DNA of 14,662 bases from RYN-431 sp036388295 (GTDB lineage: Bacteria > Planctomycetota > Phycisphaerae > Tepidisphaerales > Tepidisphaeraceae), in NCBI GenBank assembly GCA_036388295.1, contig DASVSC010000294.1:1-14662 (forward strand). The letters run 5' to 3'. Shown one piece after another: positions 1 to 7,288 of this stretch (within the stretch, counting starts at the first letter, position 1; every line of letters begins with the position of its first letter). The notes beneath the pieces are model-generated. The model ran no database searches and was not told where the DNA came from. It was given only the letters and a program-made list of their open reading frames with translations. The position numbers and the translations under genes were made by a program.

Positions 1-53
1 CGAAACCACTACCCGTCGGGGGTTTGCTGAATCATGCAAGGGCTTCGCGCGGG

Positions 54-80
54 TTTACACCCGCGGCCACCGACTACAAT
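54..80 (+). promoter_or_regulatory. Candidate promoter of the TIM-barrel gene
   Basis: TTTACA (54-59) and TACAAT (75-80) resemble -35 and -10 boxes. The spacer is 15 bases, shorter than the usual 16-18. If used, transcription would begin at about 87-88, which is the ATG chosen for the next gene, so the transcript would be leaderless. No Shine-Dalgarno site is visible before that ATG, which fits. This rests on motif resemblance alone. Confidence 0.35.
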
Positions 81-87
81 GCACCCG

Positions 88-936
88 ATGCGCCCCCTCG
101 CTTTCTCCTCCAACGCCTTCAAAAAGAACACCCTCAGCGAAGCGATCGACGCCTTGGCCGACATCGGCTACCGCGGCGTGGAAATAATGGCCGACCTGCA
201 CCACGCCTGGCCGCCCGCGTTCGACGCAGGCCGGCGGGCGGAAACGAAACGGCAGTTGCAGAACCGCGGTCTGGCCGTCAGCAACGTCAACGCCTTCACC
301 TGCTTCGTCCACGGCGACACGTATCACCCGACGTTCCTCACGAGCGACCCGGCCAAGCTGAAAATCCGCGTCGACCACACTAAAGCCTGCCTGGAACTGG
401 CGGCGGAGTTCGGGGCGAAAACCGTCAGCATTCAGCCGGGCGGGCCGGTGATCGGCACCGGGCTGACGTACGAAGCGGCGGCCGAGCGGTTCGCCGAGGC
501 GCTGCACGACTGCCTGCCGACGGCGCGGCGGACGGGCGTGACGATCGCCGTCGAACCGGAGCCGGGTTTGCTCATTCAGTCGGCCGAGGAATACCGGCAG
601 TTCAAAGCCATGTACTTTGCCGACGAACCGCTGATCCGGATGAACTGCGACATCGGCCACCTGTTCTGCGTCGGCGACGACCCGGCCGCCGTCATCCGGC
701 AGATGCCGCAGGAAATCGCCCACGTGCACCTCGAAGACATCGGCGAAGACCACGTCCACCAGCACCTGACGCCGGGGCAGGGTGTGATCGATTTTCCCGC
801 GATTTTTGCGGCGTTGGATGCGATCGACTACGGCGGTTGGGTGACGGTGGAGCTCTACCCGTTCGTCACGACCGCCACCGGCACGGCGAAGGCGGCGTGG
901 GACGCGCTGGCGTCGGTTCTCGGGAAGCATGATTGA
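88..936 (+). CDS. Sugar phosphate isomerase/epimerase-like TIM-barrel protein
   Basis: This is a 282-residue protein of the xylose-isomerase-like TIM-barrel superfamily, probably a cytoplasmic metal-dependent isomerase or epimerase. The strand ends carry the expected acidic and histidine residues: the start FSSNAF (residues 6-11), GVEIM (30-34), VEPEPG with Glu156/158, CDIGH with Asp188 and His191, HVHLED with His212/214 and Glu216, and VELYP with Glu255. Such residues usually bind one divalent metal. The substrate cannot be told from sequence. I chose the ATG at 88 because family members usually start a few residues before the first strand. In-frame ATGs at 79 and 34 are alternatives. The gene converges on the oxidase gene with only 16 bases between stop codons, and no terminator is visible there. 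Confidence 0.85.
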   Translation: MRPLAFSSNAFKKNTLSEAIDALADIGYRGVEIMADLHHAWPPAFDAGRRAETKRQLQNRGLAVSNVNAFTCFVHGDTYHPTFLTSDPAKLKIRVDHTKACLELAAEFGAKTVSIQPGGPVIGTGLTYEAAAERFAEALHDCLPTARRTGVTIAVEPEPGLLIQSAEEYRQFKAMYFADEPLIRMNCDIGHLFCVGDDPAAVIRQMPQEIAHVHLEDIGEDHVHQHLTPGQGVIDFPAIFAALDAIDYGGWVTVELYPFVTTATGTAKAAWDALASVLGKHD

Positions 937-952
937 ACCACGTCGCGAATCA

Positions 953-2188
953 CTATTTGCTCGTCACCAGCGGCGACGCTGACGGCGTCCGATCGAATCC
1001 GAACAACGCCGCGTCCGGATTCGGCCGGCCGTTCAATTCGTCGCGGATCAGCCGGGCGGCGATCAGGGCGAACGTGATGCCGTTGCCGCCGTAGCCGAGG
1101 CTGAAAGTACCGTTCGGGAAGCGCGGGTGCTGGCCGATGTAGGGCAAGCCGTCGTGGCTTTCGGCGAACGTGCCGGCCCAAGATTTTGCGGGCCGGAACG
1201 GGATGCGCGGGAACAGTGCGCGGAACTGGCGGACGAGTGCTGCAGTCTTTGCCGGCAGCATGGCGTCGCGCTCCGCGGGGTCGGTCGTGGGTTCGTCTTC
1301 GCCGCCGATGATGATGCGATTGTCGGCGGTCGTGCGGCAGTAAAAGTACGGCGTCTGGGCTTCCCAAATTAAACAGCGGTCGCGCCAGCCGTCGAATGAA
1401 TCGACCGGCTCGCTGACGACGGCAAACGTGCTGCTGAGCGTGACGTACGACTGGCCGAGGAACGTTTCGGTTTCGTAGCCGGTGCAGAAGATGACGCGCC
1501 CGGCGCGTACGGTGTGGCCGGCGGCGGTGGTGAGCGTGACGCCGCCGGGCGTCGGCTCGTATCGGTTCACTTTGGTGTGGCCGTGGACCGTCAGACCTTG
1601 CTCGGCCGCGCACTGCAGCAGACGCCGCGTGAGGCGGAGCGGGTCCACCTCGGCGGCGTCGCGCGACAGCAGCCCGGCCGAGCGGTCGATGCCGTAGTCG
1701 GCCAGCAAGCGGCGGCGGTCGAGGAATTGCACGCTGATGCCCGCGGCGCGGCGGGCGTGCCATTCGGCGTATAAGTCGGCGGCGTCGGCGTCATCGCCGC
1801 TGAGGTACAGACTGGGCCGACGTCGGTAGCCACAGTCGTCGCCGAGGTCGCGAACGAGGTCATCGAACTGGCCGATGGCGTTCAGGCAGAGTCGGTAGCA
1901 ACGCTCCGCACGCCGCCGGCCGACTTTGGCGATCAGGTCGGTCAGCGTGGTGTCCATCTCGTACTGCAGCAGCGCGGTGCTGGCGGCCACGCTGCCCTGC
2001 GACACGGCCCGTGCGTCGAGCATAACGACAGAACGGCCGGGCGTTTGCGTCAGGTGATGGGCGGCCAGCGCCCCGCTGATGCCGCTGCCGATGATGGCAA
2101 CGTCGCACGCGATGTCCGTGGCCAGCGGCTCCGTCGGGAACGCTGCCGTGGGGATGGCCCAGACCGTTTCGGATGACCGCAAGTCCAT
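953..2188 (-). CDS. FAD-dependent oxidoreductase (DAO family)
   Basis: This 411-residue flavoprotein belongs to the D-amino-acid oxidase/glycine oxidase-like family, which oxidises C-N bonds of amines or amino acids. The N-terminus has a Rossmann dinucleotide site: CDVAIIGSGISG, with glycines 34, 36 and 39, and an acidic residue (Asp58) at the end of the second strand. The C-terminal part holds the family's second FAD-contact region, AGTFAESHDGLPYIG followed by LGYGGNGITFA. The start MDLRSS is typical of one subgroup of the family. It is preceded by GGAGAGG six bases upstream, so I prefer it to the TTG at 2203. The preferred amine is unknown. No membrane segment or signal peptide is evident. 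The gene stands alone, divergent from lysA across a region with a LacI-type operator-like palindrome. Confidence 0.85.
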   Translation of the reverse strand: MDLRSSETVWAIPTAAFPTEPLATDIACDVAIIGSGISGALAAHHLTQTPGRSVVMLDARAVSQGSVAASTALLQYEMDTTLTDLIAKVGRRRAERCYRLCLNAIGQFDDLVRDLGDDCGYRRRPSLYLSGDDADAADLYAEWHARRAAGISVQFLDRRRLLADYGIDRSAGLLSRDAAEVDPLRLTRRLLQCAAEQGLTVHGHTKVNRYEPTPGGVTLTTAAGHTVRAGRVIFCTGYETETFLGQSYVTLSSTFAVVSEPVDSFDGWRDRCLIWEAQTPYFYCRTTADNRIIIGGEDEPTTDPAERDAMLPAKTAALVRQFRALFPRIPFRPAKSWAGTFAESHDGLPYIGQHPRFPNGTFSLGYGGNGITFALIAARLIRDELNGRPNPDAALFGFDRTPSASPLVTSK

Positions 2189-2194
2189 GCCGCA

Positions 2195-2201
2195 CCTCTC
2201 C
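2195..2201 (-). promoter_or_regulatory. Ribosome binding site that fixes the oxidoreductase start
   Basis: Read on the minus strand this is GGAGAGG, six bases before the ATG at 2188. It supports that ATG over the in-frame TTG at 2203, whose first codons would lie within the site itself. Confidence 0.7.
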
Positions 2202-2260
2202 AAAACCTTAGGCGTCGTGCGCGATTCCCTGAGAACGATCCATTAGAATAGAGCAGTCCC

Positions 2261-2280
2261 TTTAGCAAACGCTTGCGAAA
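2261..2280. promoter_or_regulatory. LacI-family operator-like palindrome
   Basis: The site reads TTTAGCAAACGCTTGCGAAA. The two 10-base halves match at 8 of 10 positions and meet at a central CG step. Core GCAAAC/GCTTGC closely resembles operators of LacI/PurR/CcpA-type regulators, which favour GCAAA-CG-TTTGC. It lies about 73 bases upstream of the oxidoreductase start, near a weak leftward promoter-like pair (minus strand TTTGCT and TCTAAT). A repressor here could control that gene. No LacI-type regulator is encoded in the window, so the assignment is by motif only. Confidence 0.4.
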
Positions 2281-2285
2281 ACAGC

Positions 2286-2304
2286 ACTTGTGGCTTTCAC
2301 AAGT
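2286..2304. repeat. Short perfect inverted repeat in the divergent intergenic region
   Basis: ACTTGTG and CACAAGT form a perfect 7-bp dyad around a 5-base loop. There is no T-run after it on either strand, so a simple intrinsic terminator is unlikely. It could be a second protein-binding site beside the LacI-like palindrome, or a small hairpin in a leader. Confidence 0.4.
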
Positions 2305-2405
2305 TTCGCCGGCTGATGGGTGGGACCGAGCGCAGCGGTGGTTCGGAAGGGCTTAGCGTTCGCCGCGGCGTCGGGTGTTCGCGGTTCTGCACACGTCCTG
2401 CGCCG

Positions 2406-2434
2406 TTCCCAACCCGCCGCGCCGGCGGTACGAT
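2406..2434 (+). promoter_or_regulatory. Candidate lysA operon promoter
   Basis: TTCCCA (2406-2411) and TACGAT (2429-2434) each match the housekeeping consensus at four of six positions. They are separated by 17 bases. Transcription would start near 2441 and leave a leader of about 30 bases before the lysA ATG. AGAAGG at 2454-2459 could serve as a rather distant Shine-Dalgarno site (13 bases). Confidence 0.4.
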
Positions 2435-2472
2435 GGCCCGCTTTTCACTCGTTAGAAGGTTTTGCGAACCCC

Positions 2473-3756
2473 ATGGACCATTTCAACTACAAGAACGGCC
2501 AGCTCTTCTGCGAAGGCGTTCCCGCCGAGACCATCGCCCGCGAAGTCGGCACGCCGACGTACGTCTATTCCAAGGCCACCCTGCTGCACCACTACCGCCA
2601 GGTGGCCGACAGCTTCAAGGCCGTTAATCCGACGATCTGCTTCAGCATCAAATCCAGCGGCAATATCCACCTCTGCCGCGTGCTGGCCGAAGCCGGGTGC
2701 GGGTTCGACGTCACCAGCGGCGGCGAGCTGTTCCGCGCGCTCGAAGCCGGCGGCGACCCGAAGAACATCATCTACGCCGGCGTCGGCAAGACCGACGACG
2801 AAATCCGCATGGCCATTGATGCGGGCATCGCCGCGTTCAACCTCGAATCCGAAGCGGAAATCGAAAATATCAACCGCATCGCCGGCGAGATGGGCAAGCA
2901 GGCGACCGGGGCCATCCGCATCAACCCCGACGTCGACCCGAAAACCCACATAAAGACCACCACCGGGACGAAGGAGTCGAAGTTCGGCGTCGACATCGAA
3001 CGGGCCGAGCGGGTGTTCGAGCAGTACAAGAACCTGTCGCACCTGCGCATCGCCGGCGTGCACGTGCACATCGGCTCGCCGGTGTACGAAATCCAGCCGT
3101 ATGTCGACGCGGTCAACAAGATGACGGACCTGATCGACCGCCTGAAAGAACGCGGCCACCGGATCGAATGGCTCGACCTCGGCGGCGGCTTCGCGGTGAA
3201 TTACAAGACGCCGAACCAGGCGCTGCCCGTGACCGAGCACGCCAAGGCGCTCGTGCCTCTGCTGCAGGGAAAGGATTACCACATCGCCCTGGAGCCGGGC
3301 CGCTACATCGTCGGTAACGCGGGCATCCTGCTGACGAAAGTGCTGTACCGGAAGCAAGGCGGCACGAAGAAGTTCGTCATCGTCGACGCCGGCATGAACG
3401 ATCTGATCCGTCCGACGCTGTACGAAAGCTATCACTTCGTCTGGCCCGCCACGCCGAGCGAAGGCAACGTGATCGAAACGCGCGATGAAGCGTTCGTTCC
3501 CAAAAACGGCGAAATGGTAGACGTCGTCGGCCCGATCTGCGAAAGCGGCGATTACCTGGCCAAGGACCGCCCGCTGCCCGTCACGAAACGCGGCGACCTG
3601 TTGGCCGTCTTCACCGCCGGCGCGTACGGCTTCGCGATGAGCAGCAATTACAACAATCGCCCGCGCGCGCCGGAAGTGTTGGTCGACGGCGACACGTACA
3701 AGGTCATCCGCCGGCGCGAGACGTATGAAGATTTGGTCGCGGCGGAACGGGTGTAA
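2473..3756 (+). CDS. lysA: Diaminopimelate decarboxylase
   Basis: LysA removes CO2 from meso-diaminopimelate to give L-lysine, the last step of the DAP lysine pathway. It is a cytoplasmic PLP enzyme, usually a dimer. The 427-residue product has all the landmarks of this fold-III decarboxylase: the PLP lysine in FSIKSSGN (Lys60), HVHIGS (His199), the phosphate-binding GGGF (237-240), EPGR (274-277), the active-site CESGD (356-360) contributed across the dimer, and YGFAMSS with Tyr385 near the C-terminus. Length is normal. The reading frame runs open back to 2320, but family members begin about 10 residues before the first conserved block, so I use the ATG at 2473. It leads a five-gene cluster with very short gaps. 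Confidence 0.95.
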   Translation: MDHFNYKNGQLFCEGVPAETIAREVGTPTYVYSKATLLHHYRQVADSFKAVNPTICFSIKSSGNIHLCRVLAEAGCGFDVTSGGELFRALEAGGDPKNIIYAGVGKTDDEIRMAIDAGIAAFNLESEAEIENINRIAGEMGKQATGAIRINPDVDPKTHIKTTTGTKESKFGVDIERAERVFEQYKNLSHLRIAGVHVHIGSPVYEIQPYVDAVNKMTDLIDRLKERGHRIEWLDLGGGFAVNYKTPNQALPVTEHAKALVPLLQGKDYHIALEPGRYIVGNAGILLTKVLYRKQGGTKKFVIVDAGMNDLIRPTLYESYHFVWPATPSEGNVIETRDEAFVPKNGEMVDVVGPICESGDYLAKDRPLPVTKRGDLLAVFTAGAYGFAMSSNYNNRPRAPEVLVDGDTYKVIRRRETYEDLVAAERV

Positions 3757-3774
3757 GTGGTAGGATGTGGAATC

Positions 3775-4386
3775 ATGTCAGTTCTGACGACCCCATTGCC
3801 GCCGCAGGCGGCGCTGACGAGCATTCCGGTCTGGCGGATGTCGGTCGACACGTACCACGCGATGATTGACGTGGCGCGTCTGACGAGCGATGACCCGGTC
3901 GAACTTGTCGAAGGCGTTCTGGTATACAAGATGCCCAAGAAAGCGGCCCATCGCATCTGCAACGACCGCTTGGACGAGTCGATTCGTCCACTGCTTCCCG
4001 CCGGCTGGTCTCGCCAGTTGCAAGAGCCAATTACCTTGTCCGACAGCGAACCAGAACCGGATTTGACCATTTACAGAGGACGAAGCAGCGATTACCCCGA
4101 CGGCCATCCTGGTCCGCCAGATGTAGCGCTTGTCGTCGAAGTTTCCGACACAACCTTACGGTTGGACCGGGACGCCAAGTTCCGCGCCTACGCCCGCGCG
4201 GGCATTGCAGTGTATTGGATCGTTGATTTGGTCGGTCGGACGATTGACGTACATTCGACGCCGGAACCGGCCGCTGTGGAACCGGGCTACCGGCACACTG
4301 TGAGCTACGTACACGGACAACGCGTGCCGGTGACCGTGGCGGGCCAAACCGTCGGCGAAGTGGCGGTCGAGGACATTCTTCCCTAA
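3775..4386 (+). CDS. Uma2 family (DUF820) restriction-endonuclease-like protein
   Basis: This 203-residue protein has the PD-(D/E)XK nuclease-like fold of the Uma2/DUF820 family, which is abundant in cyanobacteria and planctomycetes and whose role is largely unknown. Likely catalytic residues are Asp96 in PEPDLTIY, Glu122 in VVEVSDTT and Lys135 in DAKFRAYA, followed by the family pattern AGIAVYWIVDL. I start at the ATG at 3775. A GTG at 3757 is in frame, but it would place the start immediately after the lysA stop. TAGGAT (3761-3766) sits eight bases before the ATG; it could act as an SD-like AGGA or as a -10 box. The gene lies 18 bases after lysA and 5 before the HAD gene. Third-position GC looks lower than in neighbours, which fits a mobile or multicopy family. 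Confidence 0.85.
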   Translation: MSVLTTPLPPQAALTSIPVWRMSVDTYHAMIDVARLTSDDPVELVEGVLVYKMPKKAAHRICNDRLDESIRPLLPAGWSRQLQEPITLSDSEPEPDLTIYRGRSSDYPDGHPGPPDVALVVEVSDTTLRLDRDAKFRAYARAGIAVYWIVDLVGRTIDVHSTPEPAAVEPGYRHTVSYVHGQRVPVTVAGQTVGEVAVEDILP

Positions 4387-4391
4387 ACGCC

Positions 4392-5078
4392 ATGCCGCGA
4401 TCGTTCGCCGACGTCCGCTGGATCTTCTTCGACGTCGGCTACACGCTGTTCGACGAAACGCCCGCGTGGCAGGACCGCTTTGAAGCCGTGTCGGCGTTGC
4501 TGAGTGCGCGTGGGCGGAACGTGCCGGTGACGGCGGTCTGGGAGACGTTCTACGCGTTATGCGAGCAGTACGCCCGGCTGCAATGGCTCGGCCTCTGCGA
4601 ACGGCTGGCGACGTCTGCGGACGAAGCGAAGGCGCTGGCGGCCCTATCGGCCGGTTGGAAGCACAGCCTGGAAACGGCTTACCCGGCCTCGGCCGATCTG
4701 CTGCGCTCGCTGCAGGGGCGGTACCAACTCGGCGTGATCGCCAACCAGTCGGCCGGCACGATCGAACGGCTGGCGCAGCGGAATCTGGGCGGATATATTG
4801 ACCTTGTCATCGGCTCGGCCGAGGCGGGCGTGCGTAAGCCGGACCCGGCGATTTTTCAGCTGGCCCTCGACCGCGCGGGCTGCCGGCCGGACGAAAGCGT
4901 GATGGTCGGCGACCGCATCGACAACGACATCCGCCCGGCTAAGGCGCTGGGCATGAAGACGATCCATGTCCGCCAGGGCGGCAGCGGCCGCCAGCGGCCC
5001 CGGTCGGCGGAAGAGACGGCCGATGCGACGGTCGACTCCATCGCCGACGTGGCAACCTTGTTCGGGAGAAACGCATGA
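4392..5078 (+). CDS. HAD-like hydrolase with altered motif I
   Basis: This 228-residue protein is a haloacid-dehalogenase-superfamily hydrolase with an all-helical cap between motifs I and II. Motif I is FFDVGYTLFDE, with nucleophile Asp14. Gly16 replaces the usual second aspartate, the general acid/base of phosphatases. Motif II is probably VIANQS (Ser120), motif III is Lys149 in VRKPDP, and motif IV is MVGDRIDND (Asp174 and Asp179). Loss of the second Asp is seen in HAD members that are not simple phosphatases, such as phosphonatases and dehalogenases, so the substrate cannot be predicted. It starts five bases after the Uma2 stop and overlaps the next gene by four bases (ATGA), so translational coupling is likely. 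No Shine-Dalgarno site is visible. Confidence 0.85.
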   Translation: MPRSFADVRWIFFDVGYTLFDETPAWQDRFEAVSALLSARGRNVPVTAVWETFYALCEQYARLQWLGLCERLATSADEAKALAALSAGWKHSLETAYPASADLLRSLQGRYQLGVIANQSAGTIERLAQRNLGGYIDLVIGSAEAGVRKPDPAIFQLALDRAGCRPDESVMVGDRIDNDIRPAKALGMKTIHVRQGGSGRQRPRSAEETADATVDSIADVATLFGRNA

Positions 5079-5545
5079 GTGAGCCTTACATCGCGCCGAC
5101 ACCCCCGCCGCTGGCCTACGCCATGCCGGCCGACCGAACCGTCAATACGGACATCGAACACCTGCGGCTGTTGTCCATTTTTCACTTCATTGTTGGAGGC
5201 ATCCAACTGCTGATCGGCTGCTTCCCGATCATTTACCTGGTTCTCGGCATCCTGATCGTAATTGGCCAACTCGATGGCAGTGCGTCGAACGGCGATCCCA
5301 CGGGTGTCGGCTGGGTGCTCATCGCGATCGGCCTGTTCGTGACCACGATCGCCTGGACGATCGGGGCGCTTACGATCTACAGCGGCTTCCAAATGAAACG
5401 CCGACGCTGGCGGACGTTCAGCATCGTCGTCGCCGCCGTCAACTGCATCCATTTTCCGTTCGGCACGACTTTGGGCGTCTTCACGCTTATCGTGTTGCTC
5501 CGCCGCTCCGTGGAGGAACTGTATCGCTCGACCGCCAGGACGTAA
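5075..5545 (+). CDS. Small polytopic membrane protein of unknown function
   Basis: The 156-residue product has a proline-rich cytoplasmic-looking N-terminus, then hydrophobic stretches at about residues 32-48, 50-64, 78-104 and 115-142, giving about four membrane segments. The basic run MKRRRWR (107-113) between the last two fits an inside loop. The motif HLRLLSIFHFIVGG (29-42) recurs, as far as I recall, in small hypothetical proteins of planctomycetes and related phyla, but I know of no function. It has a good Shine-Dalgarno site (GGAG six bases before the ATG). Its start overlaps the HAD stop as ATGA, and the next gene follows six bases after its stop, so it belongs to the lysA cluster. 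Confidence 0.75.
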   Translation: MSEPYIAPTPPPLAYAMPADRTVNTDIEHLRLLSIFHFIVGGIQLLIGCFPIIYLVLGILIVIGQLDGSASNGDPTGVGWVLIAIGLFVTTIAWTIGALTIYSGFQMKRRRWRTFSIVVAAVNCIHFPFGTTLGVFTLIVLLRRSVEELYRSTART

Positions 5546-5551
5546 GGCCTC

Positions 5552-6388
5552 ATGTCCCTTCACGAATATCGCAGCCGCGACGGCGTGATCGTCTACACCA
5601 AACGCGGCCTCGGCGACCCGTTGTTGCTGGTGCACGGCATTTACCCCGGCGCCAGCCATCACGAGTTCGACCTCAACGCCGCTGCCTGGCAGGGGCGGTT
5701 CACCGTTTACGCCGTCGACCTGCTCGGCTTCGGCCAGAGCGACGCGCCGCGTCGGGCGCATTCGGCCCAGATGCACCAGCATTTGCTGCGCGACCTTCTG
5801 AAAGAAGTCATCGCCGCGCCGGCGGCCGTCGTCGGTTCGGGCGATTCGGCGGGCATCGCGGCGCGATTGGGCGTGTACGACGACGCCTGGATCACGAAGC
5901 TGGTGCTGCTGGCGCCGCCGAACAAGCCGGTCTACCACGAGCCGCCGGGCCTGGGCGACCGGTTCAGCCAATTCCTGCTGGGCACGCTGGCGGTCGGCAC
6001 GGGGCATTACACCAACGCCGCCAGCCGCGACGGACTGCGCGAGTTTCTCCGCGAGAGTTACCACGACCGCCGTGCGATCACGCCGCAAATCGTCGACCAG
6101 ATGTTCGTTGAGGCCAATGAGCCGAACAAGATGATGCCGTACATCAGTTCGCTCTGCGGCTATTTCGACACCGACTTGGCCAACTGGCTGCCGTACGTGC
6201 GCCGGCCGACGCAGATCGTGGTCGGACGCGACCAGCTACCGGTGCCGCAGGAAAAGTGGCTGAAGCCGGCGCAGTGGTCGATGGGCAAACGCCTCGACGT
6301 TGTGGACGACACCCGCGACTTCCCCCACCAGGAACGCAGCGCGGCCGTGAATGAATTGGTGCTGAAGTTCCTGACCAACACGGGCTAA
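5552..6388 (+). CDS. Alpha/beta-fold hydrolase
   Basis: This 278-residue soluble alpha/beta hydrolase has an intact catalytic triad. The nucleophile is Ser99 in the elbow GDSAG, the acid is Asp227 in VVGRDQ, and the base is His259 in FPHQER. The oxyanion-region motif LLLVHGIYPG (25-33) and the strand YAVDLLGFGQSD (53-64) are typical of the haloperoxidase/esterase branch, and a helical cap lies at about 125-215. The substrate is unknown. AAGG lies a few bases before the ATG. It is the last gene of the lysA cluster, and a long inverted repeat follows its stop, facing the convergent PilZ gene. Confidence 0.85.
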   Translation: MSLHEYRSRDGVIVYTKRGLGDPLLLVHGIYPGASHHEFDLNAAAWQGRFTVYAVDLLGFGQSDAPRRAHSAQMHQHLLRDLLKEVIAAPAAVVGSGDSAGIAARLGVYDDAWITKLVLLAPPNKPVYHEPPGLGDRFSQFLLGTLAVGTGHYTNAASRDGLREFLRESYHDRRAITPQIVDQMFVEANEPNKMMPYISSLCGYFDTDLANWLPYVRRPTQIVVGRDQLPVPQEKWLKPAQWSMGKRLDVVDDTRDFPHQERSAAVNELVLKFLTNTG

Positions 6389-6395
6389 ACGCCGA

Positions 6396-6528
6396 CGGTG
6401 TGGGCGGCTTGACCCGATAATTCTGGGTGCCACGGTTTGTACGCAAGCCGTGCCTGCCGGACGAATAAAGACACGGCTTGCGTACAAACCGTGGCACCCA
6501 GCCGCCCAGCGTCAAGCCGCTCACGCCG
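6396..6528. terminator. Outer 18-bp inverted repeat between convergent genes, split by a palindromic element
   Basis: Arms 6396-6413 and 6511-6528 pair at 16 of 18 positions, with the inner 10 bases (GCGGCTTGAC/GTCAAGCCGC) perfect. They bracket the element at 6423-6501, with 9 bases on each side. The right arm overlaps the stop codon of the PilZ gene. I infer a former compact bidirectional terminator or hairpin into whose loop the palindromic element inserted. There is no strong U-tract, so termination is not certain. Confidence 0.4.
6423..6501. repeat. REP/BIME-like palindromic element, family A copy 1
   Basis: Two perfect 30-base inverted arms (6423-6452 and 6472-6501) flank a 19-base loop. 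Each arm is also nearly self-complementary: TGGGTGC precedes CACGGTTTG, a four-base turn and CAAGCCGTG, so two head-to-head hairpins can form. On the reading strand of each unit, the one non-Watson-Crick position is a G-T pair. A second family copy lies at 9804-9879. Such doublets resemble REP sequences mobilised by Y1 (RAYT) transposases; no such gene is in the window. Confidence 0.8.
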
Positions 6529-7132
6529 CGCCGGCGAGGCGGCGCAGCTGCATGCGCTGCAGGTGGCTGGCCAGTTTCTCCAGCGTGCGGCGGCTGGCGG
6601 TGGTCTTGCCGGGGATGAACAAACCGAAACGCTGCTTCCCGCTCGGCAGCATCTTCGCGCCCTGCACCTTCATCTTTTCCGTGACGGCAAAGCCCTCCAC
6701 GCTGAGCGTGACTTCCACGGTCGACCCGACGACCAGCGGCTTCGGGCAGATCGCGCCGACGCCTTCCGGGCTGACGTCGGCGAGCACGCAGCCGGTGATG
6801 CGATCAATGCCCAGCGGCACGTTCAGCATCACGGCGCTGGTGCGGAAACTCCCCCGCTGCTCGGCCGACACCGGCTCACCGACGAGGGTGAACCGCACGG
6901 TCGTGCAGCCGTTGTCGAACGTCTCGTCCGCCACTGTGGCCGCCTGCTGGAAGAACTTGCCCCGCACTTCGGCGTACAAAGTCACGTCCGTGCCGGGGGC
7001 AAGACCCGCGATGTGTTCGAAGTCGATCTCGCACCCGCCGTCGGCGAGCGTGCGCACCCGGCCTTCGACCAGCACGCGCTTGTTGTCCGCATTCGGAATG
7101 GCCAAGAACCCGGGCATACTCATTTTGAACAT
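6521..7132 (-). CDS. PilZ-domain protein, probable c-di-GMP receptor
   Basis: The 203-residue protein has a C-terminal PilZ domain, which binds cyclic di-GMP. The signature is present: RGSFR (Arg93 and Arg97) and, one strand later, DVSPEG (Asp119, Ser121, Gly124). The N-terminal half (about residues 10-90) looks like a beta-barrel of the YcgR/PilZN type, so this is probably a two-domain receptor acting on motility, surface attachment or an enzyme partner. I chose the ATG at 7132 because AAGGTAGGG lies eight bases upstream. The frame stays open to 7222, but the upstream ATG (7219) and TTG (7222) have no ribosome site. The gene converges on the alpha/beta hydrolase and diverges from the DUF4139 gene; the 156 bases between (7133-7288) show no convincing promoter. 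Confidence 0.8.
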   Translation of the reverse strand: MFKMSMPGFLAIPNADNKRVLVEGRVRTLADGGCEIDFEHIAGLAPGTDVTLYAEVRGKFFQQAATVADETFDNGCTTVRFTLVGEPVSAEQRGSFRTSAVMLNVPLGIDRITGCVLADVSPEGVGAICPKPLVVGSTVEVTLSVEGFAVTEKMKVQGAKMLPSGKQRFGLFIPGKTTASRRTLEKLASHLQRMQLRRLAGAA

Positions 7133-7288
7133 GTTGTTTTCCCTACCTTGGACCCGGCTTTCATCGTCCACGCCGGGCGCGGGGGTTGAAAAATTGGTGT
7201 AATCCGTTGCCAGTCGCATCAATCGGGACGGAAAAGGACGGGAACCCCCGGCTTGGCTCGGCGTCCAAGGTGTCGGAGACTACTTGCC

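Noticed and set aside
2320..2472. A 51-residue N-terminal extension of LysA
   Set aside because: The extension has no family counterpart, contains the probable promoter, and the ATG at 2473 gives the normal protein length.
3733..3766. Internal promoter before the Uma2 gene (TTGGTC and TAGGAT)
   Set aside because: The spacer is 22 bases, too long for a standard promoter, and the TAGGAT may simply be a ribosome site.
4856..6088. A 410-codon open frame on the minus strand opposite the HAD, membrane-protein and hydrolase genes
   Set aside because: It crosses three real genes and has the biased composition of an antisense shadow.
7180..7250. 8-bp inverted repeat CGGGGGTT/AACCCCCG between the PilZ and DUF4139 genes
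   Set aside because: The arms are 55 bases apart and are simple G/C runs expected by chance in such GC-rich DNA.
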